Of a DNA stretch of 64,000 nt, positions 27,982-38,384 are shown in pieces. The DNA lies in the NCBI RefSeq assembly GCF_014224155.1, contig NZ_JAASUI010000006.1, positions 1-64,000 of the forward strand, written 5' to 3'. Every line of letters begins with the position of its first letter. The first letter of the stretch is position 1. The translations under genes were made by a program, and so were the position numbers. The stretch is from Listeria cossartiae subsp. cossartiae. Lineage in GTDB: Bacteria > Bacillota > Bacilli > Lactobacillales > Listeriaceae. The notes beneath the pieces are model-generated. The model was not told the DNA's origin and did no database searches. It saw nothing but the letters and a program-made list of their open reading frames with translations.

Positions 27982-28974
27982 ATGTTTGGAACAACAACTC
28001 TTGGAATTGATTTAGGTACTGCAAATATTTTAGTTTACAGTAAAGAAAAAGGCATTATTTTGAATGAACCATCTGTGGTCGCGTTAAATACGCATGACGG
28101 CACGGTTCTCGCGATTGGTCAGGAAGCAAAAGAGATGATTGGCAAAACGCCAGCCTCGATTTCTGCTGTAAGACCGATGAAAGATGGCGTTATTGCTGAC
28201 TTTGATTTAACGAGTGGCCTTCTTCGTGAGATTATGCGTCGAATTTCGATTAGCGGGGTGAAAAAGCCCAATGTGGTTGTTTGTACGCCAACCGGAGCTA
28301 CTTCAGTCGAACGCCGCGCTATTTCTGATGCGGTAAGATCAACTGGCGCTCGTTCGGTTGTTTTAATTGAAGAGCCTGTCGCTGCTGCTATCGGTGCTGA
28401 TTTGCCGGTTGCTGAACCTGTCGCAAATGTCATTGTCGATATCGGCGGTGGTACGAGTGAGATTGCGATTATTTCTTACGGTGGTGTCGTTTCAAGCACA
28501 TCGATTCGAACTGGTGGCGATCATATGGATGAAGAAATCATTCAATACATCCGTAAAAACTACAACCTTCTAATCGGCCAATCAACCGCTGAACGAATTA
28601 AAATGGAACTTGGCTACGCGCCGATTGAACATGTACCGCAAACAACCGATATTCGGGGTCGCGATTTACTCACTGGATTGCCAAAAACAATTCAAATAAG
28701 CTCGGTAGAAATTCAAAGTGCCTTATCAGAAACGCTAATGCGCATTCTGGAAGCGATTCGAAATACACTTGAGTTATGTCCACCAGAATTAAGTGGTGAT
28801 ATTGTTGACCGAGGTATTATTTTAAGTGGTGGCGGTTCCCTTCTACAAGGTTTCCGTGACTGGCTTGTACAAGAAATCGATGTCCCTGTACATATGGCTC
28901 CAAGTCCTTTGGAATCTGTTGCAATCGGCACAGGTAGATCCCTCGTTTTTGCAGATAAATTAGCTAAAAATTAA
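27982..28974 (+). CDS. MreB-family actin-like cell-shape protein (Mbl/MreBH type)
   Basis: A 330-residue bacterial actin. Phosphate-binding and ATP-binding motifs are visible: [12 protein letters not shown] (residues 8-19), [14 protein letters not shown] and the C-terminal [15 protein letters not shown]. MreB paralogues form membrane-bound filaments that guide cell-wall elongation. It stands alone and not in an mreBCD operon, which argues for an Mbl or MreBH paralogue; the two cannot be separated by eye. ATG 27982 is chosen, six bases inside an alternative GTG. Confidence 0.9.
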   Translation: MFGTTTLGIDLGTANILVYSKEKGIILNEPSVVALNTHDGTVLAIGQEAKEMIGKTPASISAVRPMKDGVIADFDLTSGLLREIMRRISISGVKKPNVVVCTPTGATSVERRAISDAVRSTGARSVVLIEEPVAAAIGADLPVAEPVANVIVDIGGGTSEIAIISYGGVVSSTSIRTGGDHMDEEIIQYIRKNYNLLIGQSTAERIKMELGYAPIEHVPQTTDIRGRDLLTGLPKTIQISSVEIQSALSETLMRILEAIRNTLELCPPELSGDIVDRGIILSGGGSLLQGFRDWLVQEIDVPVHMAPSPLESVAIGTGRSLVFADKLAKN

Positions 28975-28980
28975 ACATCC

Positions 28981-29025
28981 GAAGCATTTGGATTACGACG
29001 TTTGTCGCAAATCCAAATGCTTCTT
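28981..29025 (+). terminator. Strong terminator after the MreB-like gene
   Basis: GAAGCATTTGGATT and AATCCAAATGCTTC pair perfectly over 14 bp, followed by TTT. Confidence 0.92.
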
Positions 29026-29029
29026 TAAC

Positions 29030-29058
29030 TTGCTGAAAACACTTATTTCTGGTAGAAT
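29030..29058 (+). promoter_or_regulatory. Promoter of tRNA-Arg
   Basis: TTGCTG (29030-29035), 17 bases, TAGAAT (29053-29058). It lies about 34 bases upstream of the mature tRNA and just after the preceding terminator. Confidence 0.6.
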
Positions 29059-29091
29059 TACATCTGTTGTCTGTACAAAAATTTTATACAA

Positions 29092-29163
29092 GTCCCCTTA
29101 GTAAAATGGATATTACGAGACCCTCCTAAGGTTTAAGTGCAGGTTCGATTCCTGCAGGGGACA
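29092..29163 (+). tRNA. tRNA-Arg (anticodon CCU)
   Basis: Folds by eye as a complete cloverleaf: acceptor GTCCCCT/AGGGGAC, D stem GTAA/TTAC, anticodon stem AGACC/GGTTT with loop CTCCTAA (anticodon CCT, reading AGG), and T arm GCAGG-TTCGATT-CCTGC. Discriminator base A29163. CCA is not encoded. It is an isolated single tRNA gene, a common integration target, and a degenerate copy of its 3' half occurs about 750 bases downstream. Confidence 0.93.
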
Positions 29164-29178
29164 TTAGAAAACTTGCGC

Positions 29179-29212
29179 CGAAATTTTTTATTTATGAAAA
29201 TTTCGTTTTTTT
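29179..29212 (+). terminator. Terminator of the tRNA-Arg gene
   Basis: CGAAATTTT (29179-29187) and AAAATTTCG (29197-29205) followed by seven T. Confidence 0.85.
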
Positions 29213-29305
29213 GTATTATGGTATCACTTTTTCTAGGGAGAGAAGACAATCGATTGATATTTATGGCATGCTTATTACACAATTAATTAGCCGCTTAAGT
29301 AACTA

Positions 29306-29719
29306 TTATTGATTTCCTTCTACCATAATCATATCGTAGTAATCTAATTGTTCTTTATTCCAAAAAATAAAGGACTCATAAAAGGGTATTTCTTTATTTA
29401 CAGCATTTGGTAAAACCTCGAAAGTCAATATATCCAGTAATTTTTGCCAATCCTTCTTACTCAATAAATTATCAAAGCATACATCAAGCTCATGCTGTAA
29501 TTCAAGAGTAATGGGGTCTATTAAGGGAAATAGCTGTTTTAAATAAGGTACAAGTAATTTTGTGTAATCCGTTTGATGAATTCTAAGAAACTCAGTATTT
29601 GTTTCTTCATAAAAATCATAAATAAAATCGTAATCTTCCTCTTTGCAAGGCATAAAATCTAATACCACTGATTCGTTTAAACTACTATAACATCGAATTA
29701 TTTTTATATTTAGACTCAT
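29306..29719 (-). CDS. Orphan small acidic protein, possible immunity protein
   Basis: A 137-residue acidic soluble protein with GGAGGTGGGAG just before its ATG. No family is recognised. Its ATG overlaps the TGA of a truncated upstream frame in the ATGA style, the arrangement typical of a polymorphic toxin and its immunity gene. Size, acidity and lack of any other partner fit an immunity protein retained after loss of the toxin. The gene is A/T-rich and lies between tRNA-Arg and a tRNA-like remnant. Function is inferred from context only. Confidence 0.65.
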   Translation of the reverse strand: MSLNIKIIRCYSSLNESVVLDFMPCKEEDYDFIYDFYEETNTEFLRIHQTDYTKLLVPYLKQLFPLIDPITLELQHELDVCFDNLLSKKDWQKLLDILTFEVLPNAVNKEIPFYESFIFWNKEQLDYYDMIMVEGNQ

Positions 29720-29847
29720 TCTCCCACCTCCTTATCCACATCAATAAATAGCTCATGATTTAAGTAATCTCCAAAGAGTTCCCTTGTACGTTTTTGACTA
29801 AATCCATCTTTACAACGCCAAGAGTGATAATAAGAACAGATTATAAC
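29716..29847 (-). pseudogene. C-terminal remnant of a larger protein, candidate toxin tail
   Basis: On the minus strand an open frame of 43 codons after a TAA at 29848-29850 reads through SWRCKDGFSQKRTRELFGDYL to a TGA at 29716-29718. It has no start codon in frame and no ribosome site. Codon structure and the coupled overlap with the next ATG indicate the true 3' end of a lost gene. The W-R-C-x-D-G-F-S pattern looks like the end of a nuclease-type polymorphic toxin domain, but this is from memory and unverified. Confidence 0.6.
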
Positions 29848-29861
29848 TTAAATATATAACA

Positions 29862-29910
29862 AACCCCTCCTAAGGGCTAGTTCGTGGTTTGATTCCGCGC
29901 ATGGGCGTCA
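29862..29910 (+). pseudogene. Degenerate 3'-half copy of tRNA-Arg(CCU)
   Basis: Aligned with the intact tRNA from its anticodon arm, it keeps the loop CTCCTAA (29867-29873), a T arm CGTGG-TTTGATT-CCGCG, and an acceptor-like ATGGGCGT. No D arm or 5' acceptor strand precedes it, so it cannot be functional. Such copies are left at the far end of elements that integrate into a tRNA gene. Confidence 0.62.
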
Positions 29911-29911
29911 T

Positions 29912-29957
29912 AAAAAAGCTGAAAACACTTGAGTAATTCAAGGTTTTCGGCTTTTTT
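29912..29957. terminator. Bidirectional terminator
   Basis: AAAAAAGCTGAAAAC (29912-29926) and GTTTTCGGCTTTTTT (29943-29957) form a stem with A/T tails. It serves the WGR-like gene on the minus strand. Confidence 0.85.
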
Positions 29958-29970
29958 CAAACTTTATTAT

Positions 29971-30543
29971 TCAGATATAAAACGTTTCATCTTTTTTCTT
30001 TGCTGAAAATTTTAGCGTGAAGTCTTCATTCGCTGAAAATGATCTTGAGGCAATTTTCACCCTCGTAAAGTCACAGCTATTATTTCTTAATGCAGACTTA
30101 ATCGCTTTGATTCCAGTTTCTTCATCGACGACTACACAAAATACATTTAAAGCAAATTGCTTCGTTGGATTCGCGGTTTGTCCCATGTCAAAACCGTCAA
30201 CAAGTCCTAAACCTTTCCAACCTAAATCACTATTTAAGACGTCTGTGACTCTATCTTTCAGCCAAATATCACGTTTCGTTCCATTTAAACTTTTCAGTGG
30301 ATATTGTACGACAATCCAACATTTTTCTTCTTCTGGAAACTCGCTATAGCCTTGAGGAACAAAGCGATTAAGAAATGCTTCTTTGAAAGCCGCTTCATCT
30401 TGATAGTTTTCCAAGTAATTAGCGTCTTTTTCCGTTTGACCTACTTTACCTATTTTTCCGTAATGGATGGTTGCTTCCTTATCATGGAGCCAATATTCTG
30501 CGTAGGAAATTCCGGTTGATTCTTTTTTATATAGTTTTAGCAT
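29971..30543 (-). CDS. WGR-like domain protein
   Basis: A 190-residue protein. Residues 1-60 (SAEYW...IHYGKIGKVGQTEKDANY and EAAFKEAFLNR) resemble the WGR nucleic-acid-binding domain found in MolR-type and PARP-related proteins. The C-terminal 120 residues (WIVVQYPLK ... DGFDMGQTANPTKQFALNVFCVVVD) are an unassigned alpha/beta domain with a pattern of strands. No enzyme motif is seen. It lies in the variable region after tRNA-Arg. The role is unknown. Confidence 0.65.
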   Translation of the reverse strand: MLKLYKKESTGISYAEYWLHDKEATIHYGKIGKVGQTEKDANYLENYQDEAAFKEAFLNRFVPQGYSEFPEEEKCWIVVQYPLKSLNGTKRDIWLKDRVTDVLNSDLGWKGLGLVDGFDMGQTANPTKQFALNVFCVVVDEETGIKAIKSALRNNSCDFTRVKIASRSFSANEDFTLKFSAKKKDETFYI

Positions 30544-30646
30544 GTTTTCACCTCGTGATGTTTAGTTTTATGAGCAGAATTGGGCTTTTTCCTCTTAAGT
30601 TTATCTCATTATCACAGATATTCCAAGAGGTTCCTATTTTTCTCAA

Positions 30647-31315
30647 TCATTTCCTTATTGCATATAAAATCCAATTCCCCTTCTCTTGCACCTCTACCTC
30701 CCTAAAACCAATCTCTTTTAAAAGTGCTGTTAGCGAAGCCGTTGTTTTATATTCATCCATATGGTAATCAATTTTATCTTTTTCCGATGATAGTATGAAA
30801 ATCCCTTCTTTTGACATCACCCGATAGATTTCTTCAAAGCCCTTTTGAGGATTATCCCAGTACATATGGGTTTGTATAGCATAGACTACATCGAAAAAAT
30901 CTGCTTGGTAACTCATTGCAGCAACATCTTGGATAGATAGTTTTACTTTTCCGGCATTTACTGCTTTTTTGTTTACATTCGTGGCTGTTTTATAGGACTC
31001 TTCTGAAATATCCACTCCGTAAATAGTTATATTTTTATTTAATTCGACAAGATTTTTAACATTGGAGCCGCCGCCGTAACCAATATCTAATACATTAGTA
31101 CGCTCGTTCATTTCTGTATTACTAATTGTCCACTTACTCAAATCTGTAAAGTAAGAAGACCATATTTTCGTAGTGATTTCACCAATAATTCCACGCGGAT
31201 TAGCCGCTTGTTCGCTTAAATAGTCAATTAGTGGTTTATATAAAATAAAACTCATCCCCAGTATACCTCCCAAAATGATTAAAGTTATTTTCTTTCTTTT
31301 TGTCATTTTTATCAT
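30647..31315 (-). CDS. Membrane-anchored class I SAM-dependent methyltransferase
   Basis: A 222-residue protein from ATG 31315, with AAAGGAC 7 bases upstream. Residues about 8-28 form one hydrophobic helix, which is unusual for this family. The methyltransferase domain has motif I DIGYGGGSN (residues about 75-83), motif II IYGVDISEESY, motif III region IQDVAAMSYQADFFD and VYAIQTHMYW. The substrate is unknown. It faces a TetR regulator across two operator-like palindromes, one of which overlaps its promoter region, so it is the likely regulated target. Confidence 0.82.
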   Translation of the reverse strand: MIKMTKRKKITLIILGGILGMSFILYKPLIDYLSEQAANPRGIIGEITTKIWSSYFTDLSKWTISNTEMNERTNVLDIGYGGGSNVKNLVELNKNITIYGVDISEESYKTATNVNKKAVNAGKVKLSIQDVAAMSYQADFFDVVYAIQTHMYWDNPQKGFEEIYRVMSKEGIFILSSEKDKIDYHMDEYKTTASLTALLKEIGFREVEVQEKGNWILYAIRK

Positions 31316-31340
31316 AATCAAAGTCCTTTCACGGGCATCT

Positions 31341-31376
31341 TAGTTTTGAAATAACGATAACTATATTTCAAAACTA
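31341..31376. promoter_or_regulatory. TetR operator candidate 1
   Basis: Perfect 13-bp arms TAGTTTTGAAATA (31341-31353) and TATTTCAAAACTA (31364-31376). The core TTTTGAAAT-N12-ATTTCAAAA recurs at 31410-31439. It begins 25 bases upstream of the methyltransferase start codon. Confidence 0.8.
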
Positions 31377-31409
31377 TTGTATGATAAGTTTGTTGTCCAA
31401 GTCAAGAAC

Positions 31410-31439
31410 TTTTGAAATTAATAGCTTTATATTTCAAAA
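31410..31439. promoter_or_regulatory. TetR operator candidate 2
   Basis: TTTTGAAAT (31410-31418), 12 bases, ATTTCAAAA (31431-31439), with the same arms and spacing as the first site, 66 bases away. It lies on the side of the TetR gene and would allow autoregulation. Confidence 0.8.
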
Positions 31440-31502
31440 TAAAAGTTTTTATGTTATATTATGCTAAAGATAAAAAATTAGCCTTTGGGAAGTGTTTAGG
31501 AT

Positions 31503-32087
31503 ATGAATAATTATGAAAAAAGAACGCAAAAAAAGAAGCTGGCGATTATTCAAGCAGCTCTTACTTTATTTGGAAAACAAGGCTTTTCTGATGTAAGTAT
31601 TAAAGACATTGCGGCTCTCGCTGATGTTTCACAAGTTTCCATTTATAATTATTTTGGAAGTAAAGAAGCGCTCGTTGGTGAATGCGCGAGAATTATTATG
31701 CAAGATACGATTGCTTTAGCAGAAGAAATTTTGGCATCTGAGGGAACATTTACACAAAAATTAGAGCAAGCTATCCAGCTTTGTAATGCTGAAATCAATC
31801 TTTCTTTAAGTAAATATATATCCAAAGAAGCTAGTAAAGATCAGCAATTTTTAATGCTTTTAGTAAATAATATTAATTCGCTAAAAAAAGAAATTTATAT
31901 GAAATACGTCACTGCCGGAAAAAAAGAAAAAGTCATAGATAACGCCATTTCGGATGAAGTGATTCAACTCTTTATTGATGCGATTAATGGTTTAGGTCAT
32001 ACGGTGCCAGAAGAAAAGCTTGAGGAAAAACAAGCGGAGATAATTCAGTTGTTTTTGTATGGGCTGATTGGGAAAGCTCAGAAATAA
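31503..32087 (+). CDS. TetR/AcrR-family transcriptional regulator
   Basis: A 194-residue regulator. The N-terminal helix-turn-helix (residues about 10-57) contains the typical ALTLFGKQGFSDVSIKDIAALADVSQVSIYNYFGSKEALVGE. The C-terminal ligand and dimer domain is unspecific. It is divergent from the membrane-anchored methyltransferase, and two 30-bp palindromes between them are its probable binding sites. The inducer is unknown. Confidence 0.88.
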   Translation: MNNYEKRTQKKKLAIIQAALTLFGKQGFSDVSIKDIAALADVSQVSIYNYFGSKEALVGECARIIMQDTIALAEEILASEGTFTQKLEQAIQLCNAEINLSLSKYISKEASKDQQFLMLLVNNINSLKKEIYMKYVTAGKKEKVIDNAISDEVIQLFIDAINGLGHTVPEEKLEEKQAEIIQLFLYGLIGKAQK

Positions 32088-32110
32088 CATTGATCTACTA
32101 TTTTATAGCA

Positions 32111-32155
32111 AAAAAAGCCTGCAATCCATATTTATAAATGGATTACAGGCTTTTT
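32111..32155. terminator. Bidirectional terminator
   Basis: AAAAAGCCTGCAATCCAT and ATGGATTACAGGCTTTTT pair with one mismatch between two convergent genes. Confidence 0.9.
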
Positions 32156-32156
32156 A

Positions 32157-33245
32157 TTACTTCTTCTTCTCAACCAATCTAAAATGTTGCCACGGTAGGA
32201 TAGTATCTAATAAATAGCGCTCTTCTGGAACAATTCGAGCAACGATATTGGTGTTGCCGGAGTTTTCCATTTCTTGGAGCGCTACTTGCATTTCGCCTTT
32301 GTAGCGTTCATAGCCATTGTTGTCGATTGTTACATCGCCTTTTACAATGGTATTTGTGTCGTGCGCAGGGAAATCGTGTTGTTTGAAATTAACACGTGTC
32401 ATAGTCGAACGTAGCACGTACTCGGAAGCATCGCCACGGTTGAAATGTTTTTGTGTTAAAACGATTTCTTTTTCTACGTCTGTTGCGCCATCTAAAAATT
32501 CAACGGCTAATTGTAGTTCATTACGGTTTAATTCGCTTAAAGCGCGCAATTCGTCTTCTGAAGCAAACATATTTCCCACGATGACATCATCAATTAAACC
32601 TGTGTTCCATAAATCTTTTGCTTGCACTGTAATATCTTCGCCGCGATGTTCTTCCATTGTTGGAAGTCCGCCATCTACAACAAACCATGGGCCAAATTCG
32701 CCACTGTTAGAAGAAACGAATGCTGCAGTACGTAAGTTTAAATCTTTGAATTGTTTACTTGTACGTAAGAAATGTTCTCTGGAAAGACCAGTATATTTTC
32801 TTGGGTAGAAGTTGTGACAACCAATGATATTGCCAACGTTTGCTTGGTAAGATAAAATATTTTCCACGTAACGAGTACCATTACTGATATTTAGCTCGAT
32901 TTTTAAGTCCGTATCGTCAAACGACATCGCTGCCTCTTCGGAACCAGAGAAACCTAAATCAAGGCGTAAACCAGCTAGGCCAAGCTCTTTAAAACGATCT
33001 AATTCTTTATAAGTGATATTTAACGATTCAAATACAGTCGGGTCAACATCAGCAATAACGTCAAATCCTAATTCTTTTGCGCGTTTGCAAATTGTTTCTA
33101 ATTTAGCAAATTCCGCTTCGTCATTAGCAGAAATCAAACAAGTGAAAATACGGCTAAAACCATATTTTGCAGCTGTTTCAATGTATTCTAACGATTCTTC
33201 AAGTGCTACATGTTGCGGAAATACGGATATTCCTAATTTTCTCAT
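32157..33245 (-). CDS. DUF871 TIM-barrel protein (MupG-like 6-phospho-glycosidase family)
   Basis: A 362-residue DUF871 protein: an N-terminal TIM-barrel of about 240 residues (start LGISVFPQH, with GCHNFYPRKYTGLS and DLNLRTAAFVSSN) and a C-terminal cyclophilin-like domain. The Staphylococcus member MupG is a 6-phospho-N-acetylmuramidase cleaving a PTS-imported MurNAc disaccharide. Here the gene ends a PTS IIB-IIA operon of the lichenan/cellobiose class, so a 6-phospho-glycosidase role on the imported sugar is likely but the sugar is unknown. Confidence 0.78.
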   Translation of the reverse strand: MRKLGISVFPQHVALEESLEYIETAAKYGFSRIFTCLISANDEAEFAKLETICKRAKELGFDVIADVDPTVFESLNITYKELDRFKELGLAGLRLDLGFSGSEEAAMSFDDTDLKIELNISNGTRYVENILSYQANVGNIIGCHNFYPRKYTGLSREHFLRTSKQFKDLNLRTAAFVSSNSGEFGPWFVVDGGLPTMEEHRGEDITVQAKDLWNTGLIDDVIVGNMFASEDELRALSELNRNELQLAVEFLDGATDVEKEIVLTQKHFNRGDASEYVLRSTMTRVNFKQHDFPAHDTNTIVKGDVTIDNNGYERYKGEMQVALQEMENSGNTNIVARIVPEERYLLDTILPWQHFRLVEKKK

Positions 33246-33266
33246 TTAAATCATCCCTTCAAAAGC

Positions 33267-33569
33267 TTATTTAGAGCGGTATAAATCAATAATTTCTTTG
33301 GCTAAATCTTTAAAAGTAATAGCATTCATTAAGTGATCTTGCGCGTGAACTAGTAGTAAAGATACTTCTGCTTTTTCGCCGCGTGCTTCCCCTTGAATTA
33401 ATGATGTTTGTGAATGATGCGCTTCAAGTAGTGCCGCTTCTGCACTTTTGATTTGCTCATCTGCCGCGTCAAAATCCCCTTTTTTTGCCGCTTCGATTGC
33501 TAGCATTGCGTCACTTTTAGCGTTTCCCCCGTGTACGATTAATTGCATAATTGTTTGTTCTAATTCCAT
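33267..33569 (-). CDS. PTS lactose/cellobiose-family EIIA component
   Basis: A 100-residue helical EIIA of the Lac family. The phosphorylated histidine is His75 in LLLVHAQDHLMNA, the family signature. It accepts phosphate from HPr and passes it to EIIB. It lies between EIIB and the DUF871 gene in one operon. No EIIC gene follows, so it must work with a permease encoded elsewhere. Confidence 0.9.
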   Translation of the reverse strand: MELEQTIMQLIVHGGNAKSDAMLAIEAAKKGDFDAADEQIKSAEAALLEAHHSQTSLIQGEARGEKAEVSLLLVHAQDHLMNAITFKDLAKEIIDLYRSK

Positions 33570-33638
33570 TGTTTACACATCCTTTTTCATTTATCGAACT
33601 TGTGTTTATTTCCTCTTCAAGCAGTCTCGAACTCGAGA

Positions 33639-33947
33639 TTATTTCTCAATCATTGCTAGTGCATCATTTAGCACTTTTTCGCCGTCCATTGTTCCGTAGT
33701 CAATCCCGTTAATGATTGCAACTGGAATACCTAATGGGTCCAGTACTCGTTTCAAATTCTTCTCTAAAAAGCGAACTTGCGGTGCGAGTAATACAACGTC
33801 TACATTACCTTTGTATTTATCAAAATCTGCTTCTGCAACTGCGATTACAGTGGCTTCTACTTGATTTTTTTCGATAGCTTCTGTCATTTTTTTAACGAGT
33901 AGACTTGTGGACATACCGGCCGAACAAACTAACATGATGTTATTCAT
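33639..33947 (-). CDS. PTS lactose/cellobiose-family EIIB component
   Basis: A 102-residue EIIB with the phospho-cysteine Cys8 in MLVCSAGMSTSLLVKKM. It is the first gene behind a sigma-54 promoter that begins 44 bases upstream of its start codon. AGGAGGTT precedes the ATG. Confidence 0.9.
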   Translation of the reverse strand: MNNIMLVCSAGMSTSLLVKKMTEAIEKNQVEATVIAVAEADFDKYKGNVDVVLLAPQVRFLEKNLKRVLDPLGIPVAIINGIDYGTMDGEKVLNDALAMIEK

Positions 33948-33990
33948 TAATTTAACCTCCTAGTTTGAAAAGCTGCACGCATATATAATA

Positions 33991-34007
33991 TGCAAGATAT
34001 GTGCCAA
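33991..34007 (-). promoter_or_regulatory. Sigma-54 (-24/-12) promoter of the PTS operon
   Basis: Minus strand TTGGCAC (34001-34007), five bases, TTGCA (33991-33995). This matches the RpoN consensus TTGGCAC-N5-TTGCW at every fixed position. Transcription would start near 33979. The next upstream gene encodes the matching LevR-type enhancer-binding activator. Confidence 0.92.
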
Positions 34008-34055
34008 CTTTTCTAGTTATTCATCGCTTATATGCGAACTTTCTTACTTACACAA

Positions 34056-34091
34056 TAAAAAAACCAAGTGTGTAAGATAATACACACTTGG
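34056..34091 (-). terminator. Terminator after the LevR-type activator gene
   Basis: CCAAGTGTGTA (34064-34074) and TACACACTTGG (34081-34091) pair perfectly, with a T-run on the minus strand. It isolates the activator gene from the PTS operon. Confidence 0.88.
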
Positions 34092-34105
34092 TAGATTCCG
34101 TTTTC

Positions 34106-36784
<2,679 letters not shown>

Positions 36785-36870
36785 CTACTCTACTCCTTTT
36801 TGAAACTCTATGTTTCCATTATACCTTTTTAAATGGCATCCTCGCAACGATAAAAATTAACTAACAAAAA

Positions 36871-36918
36871 AGCGCGAATGCTTTCCTTTCTATCAAGAGA
36901 GAAAAACATTCCACGCAG
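36871..36918 (-). terminator. Terminator after the RNA helicase gene
   Basis: On the minus strand GCGTGGAATG pairs with GCATTCGCGC, with inner TTTTTCTC/GAAAGGAAA pairing, followed by TTTTTTG. Confidence 0.75.
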
Positions 36919-36919
36919 C

Positions 36920-38248
36920 TTATGATTTTTTAAAATTGTTTTGTTTTTTGTTGAATTTATTTGGTTTGTTAGTACGTGCTGGTTTCGCTGCATTAGTAGG
37001 TTTTTCTTTACGTCCTCCAGCAGTTCCACTTGGTTTATCTTTGCGGAACGGTTTTTTCGTGTCCTCTTTTTTGCTTTTTTGCACTTGTTTTGGTGGTCTT
37101 GCTGCTTTTTTGGCAATTTTATTTTCAGGGACAGCGCCGTCAAGCAGTTTTCCTTGGTAGAAGCGCACTTGTTTCCCTTTAATATTGTGGATGGTTAGGT
37201 ATTGTTTTAATGTTCTTATTTCGCGCGGGTTGGCAAGAGTAATAACGGTACCTGATTTGCCCATTCGTCCAGTACGACCTGAACGGTGGGTATATTCTTT
37301 TTCGCTTGCTGCTAGATCATAGTGAATCACGTATGGTAAATCCTCAATATCAAGGCCACGAGCCGCAACATCTGTCACGATTAAATAAGTTAAAGTACCT
37401 TTTTTAAAGTCGTCGAGATATTTTTTGCGTTTTTCTTTACGAATTTCGCCGTGTATTCCGGCTGCTTTTACTTTATCGTAATGCAGTTTTTCAAGCAAAA
37501 TTTCCATTCGTGGTTTGTCTTTCACAAAAACAAGGCCGCGCATATCTTTAATATGGGAAATTCGGCGTAATAAGGTTGCTTTGTCGCGTGATTCAACGTC
37601 CATGTATAAATGTTCTACATTCGTTAACTCTTCTGGTTTCGCTGTCACTTCTAGCATCACTGGTGTATTTTCCGTTTGTGCGAAAAACGCTTCTGGATTT
37701 TCAAGTTTTGTTGCAGATACAAGCGTTAATTGGCGATCGCGAACGGCACTTTCGACAATTTCAAGTGTACTTTTAAAATTTTCTTGGCGAAGCAGTTGGT
37801 CACATTCGTCCAAAGTAATCGTTTTGATTTCATGCATTTTAATTTTCTTTTGTTTGATTAGCTCAAGTGCGCGGCCTGGAGAGGCTACAATAATTTGTGG
37901 TTTTTTCTTTAATTTTTCGATTTGCCGTTTGACATTGGCTCCCCCGATTAAAGATATCACCGTCAATTCATCGCTTGGTAACCATGAGCGGATAACTTCC
38001 GTGATTTGCATAACTAATTCATGTGATGGCGCTAAAACAAGCCATTGTGTTTTTGGAATTGCTTCTATTTTTTCAAGGGTTGGCAGTGAATAAGCTACCG
38101 TTTTCCCCGTTCCAGTTGGTGACACTGCGAGTACATCTGCCCCGTCTTTGATTGGTTGATACATCGCGCTTTGAATCTCTGTTGGCGTTTCATAACCATG
38201 TTCTTTCCATTTTTCCGCCCAAAAGCTTGGGATATTTGATTCTGTCAT
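36920..38248 (-). CDS. DEAD-box family ATP-dependent RNA helicase (DECD variant)
   Basis: A 442-residue helicase. Motif Q (YETPTEIQSAMY), I (SPTGTGKT), Ia, II as DECD instead of DEAD (TLDECDQLL), III (VSATKL, replacing SAT), V (VTDVAARGLD) and VI (HRSGRTGRMG) are all in place. The C-terminal about 60 residues are Lys/Arg-rich and low-complexity, likely RNA binding. It resembles Bacillus YfmL, involved in 50S assembly, and the Listeria homologue is reported to matter for cold growth and ribosome maturation. Confidence 0.9.
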   Translation of the reverse strand: MTESNIPSFWAEKWKEHGYETPTEIQSAMYQPIKDGADVLAVSPTGTGKTVAYSLPTLEKIEAIPKTQWLVLAPSHELVMQITEVIRSWLPSDELTVISLIGGANVKRQIEKLKKKPQIIVASPGRALELIKQKKIKMHEIKTITLDECDQLLRQENFKSTLEIVESAVRDRQLTLVSATKLENPEAFFAQTENTPVMLEVTAKPEELTNVEHLYMDVESRDKATLLRRISHIKDMRGLVFVKDKPRMEILLEKLHYDKVKAAGIHGEIRKEKRKKYLDDFKKGTLTYLIVTDVAARGLDIEDLPYVIHYDLAASEKEYTHRSGRTGRMGKSGTVITLANPREIRTLKQYLTIHNIKGKQVRFYQGKLLDGAVPENKIAKKAARPPKQVQKSKKEDTKKPFRKDKPSGTAGGRKEKPTNAAKPARTNKPNKFNKKQNNFKKS

Positions 38249-38335
38249 GACCCGACTCCTTTATTAGTTCTTCTCTGTATCATACCATGCTTACTGCAAG
38301 TCTGCACTTTTATTTAGGATTTTTGTTGCTATAAA

Positions 38336-38375
38336 TAAAAAAACTAGGAGTCAGCACGCGTGCCTCTTCCTAGCT
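38336..38375 (-). terminator. Terminator of the beta-glucan catabolic operon
   Basis: CTAGGA (38344-38349) and TCCTAG (38368-38373) enclose the palindrome GCACGCGTGC; a T-run follows on the minus strand. Confidence 0.7.
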
Positions 38376-38384
38376 TTTGAAAAA

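Noticed and set aside
29862..29910. A second functional tRNA gene
   Set aside because: Only anticodon, T and part of the acceptor arms can be drawn. The 5' acceptor strand and D arm are missing, so it is listed as a remnant.
32317..32808. 163-codon plus-strand frame opposite the DUF871 gene
   Set aside because: Antisense shadow; the DUF871 frame is full length and conserved in type.
37515..38093. 192-codon plus-strand frame opposite the RNA helicase gene
   Set aside because: It lies entirely antisense to a helicase with all motifs intact, has a Ser/Thr-rich composition typical of a reverse-strand shadow, and no ribosome site.
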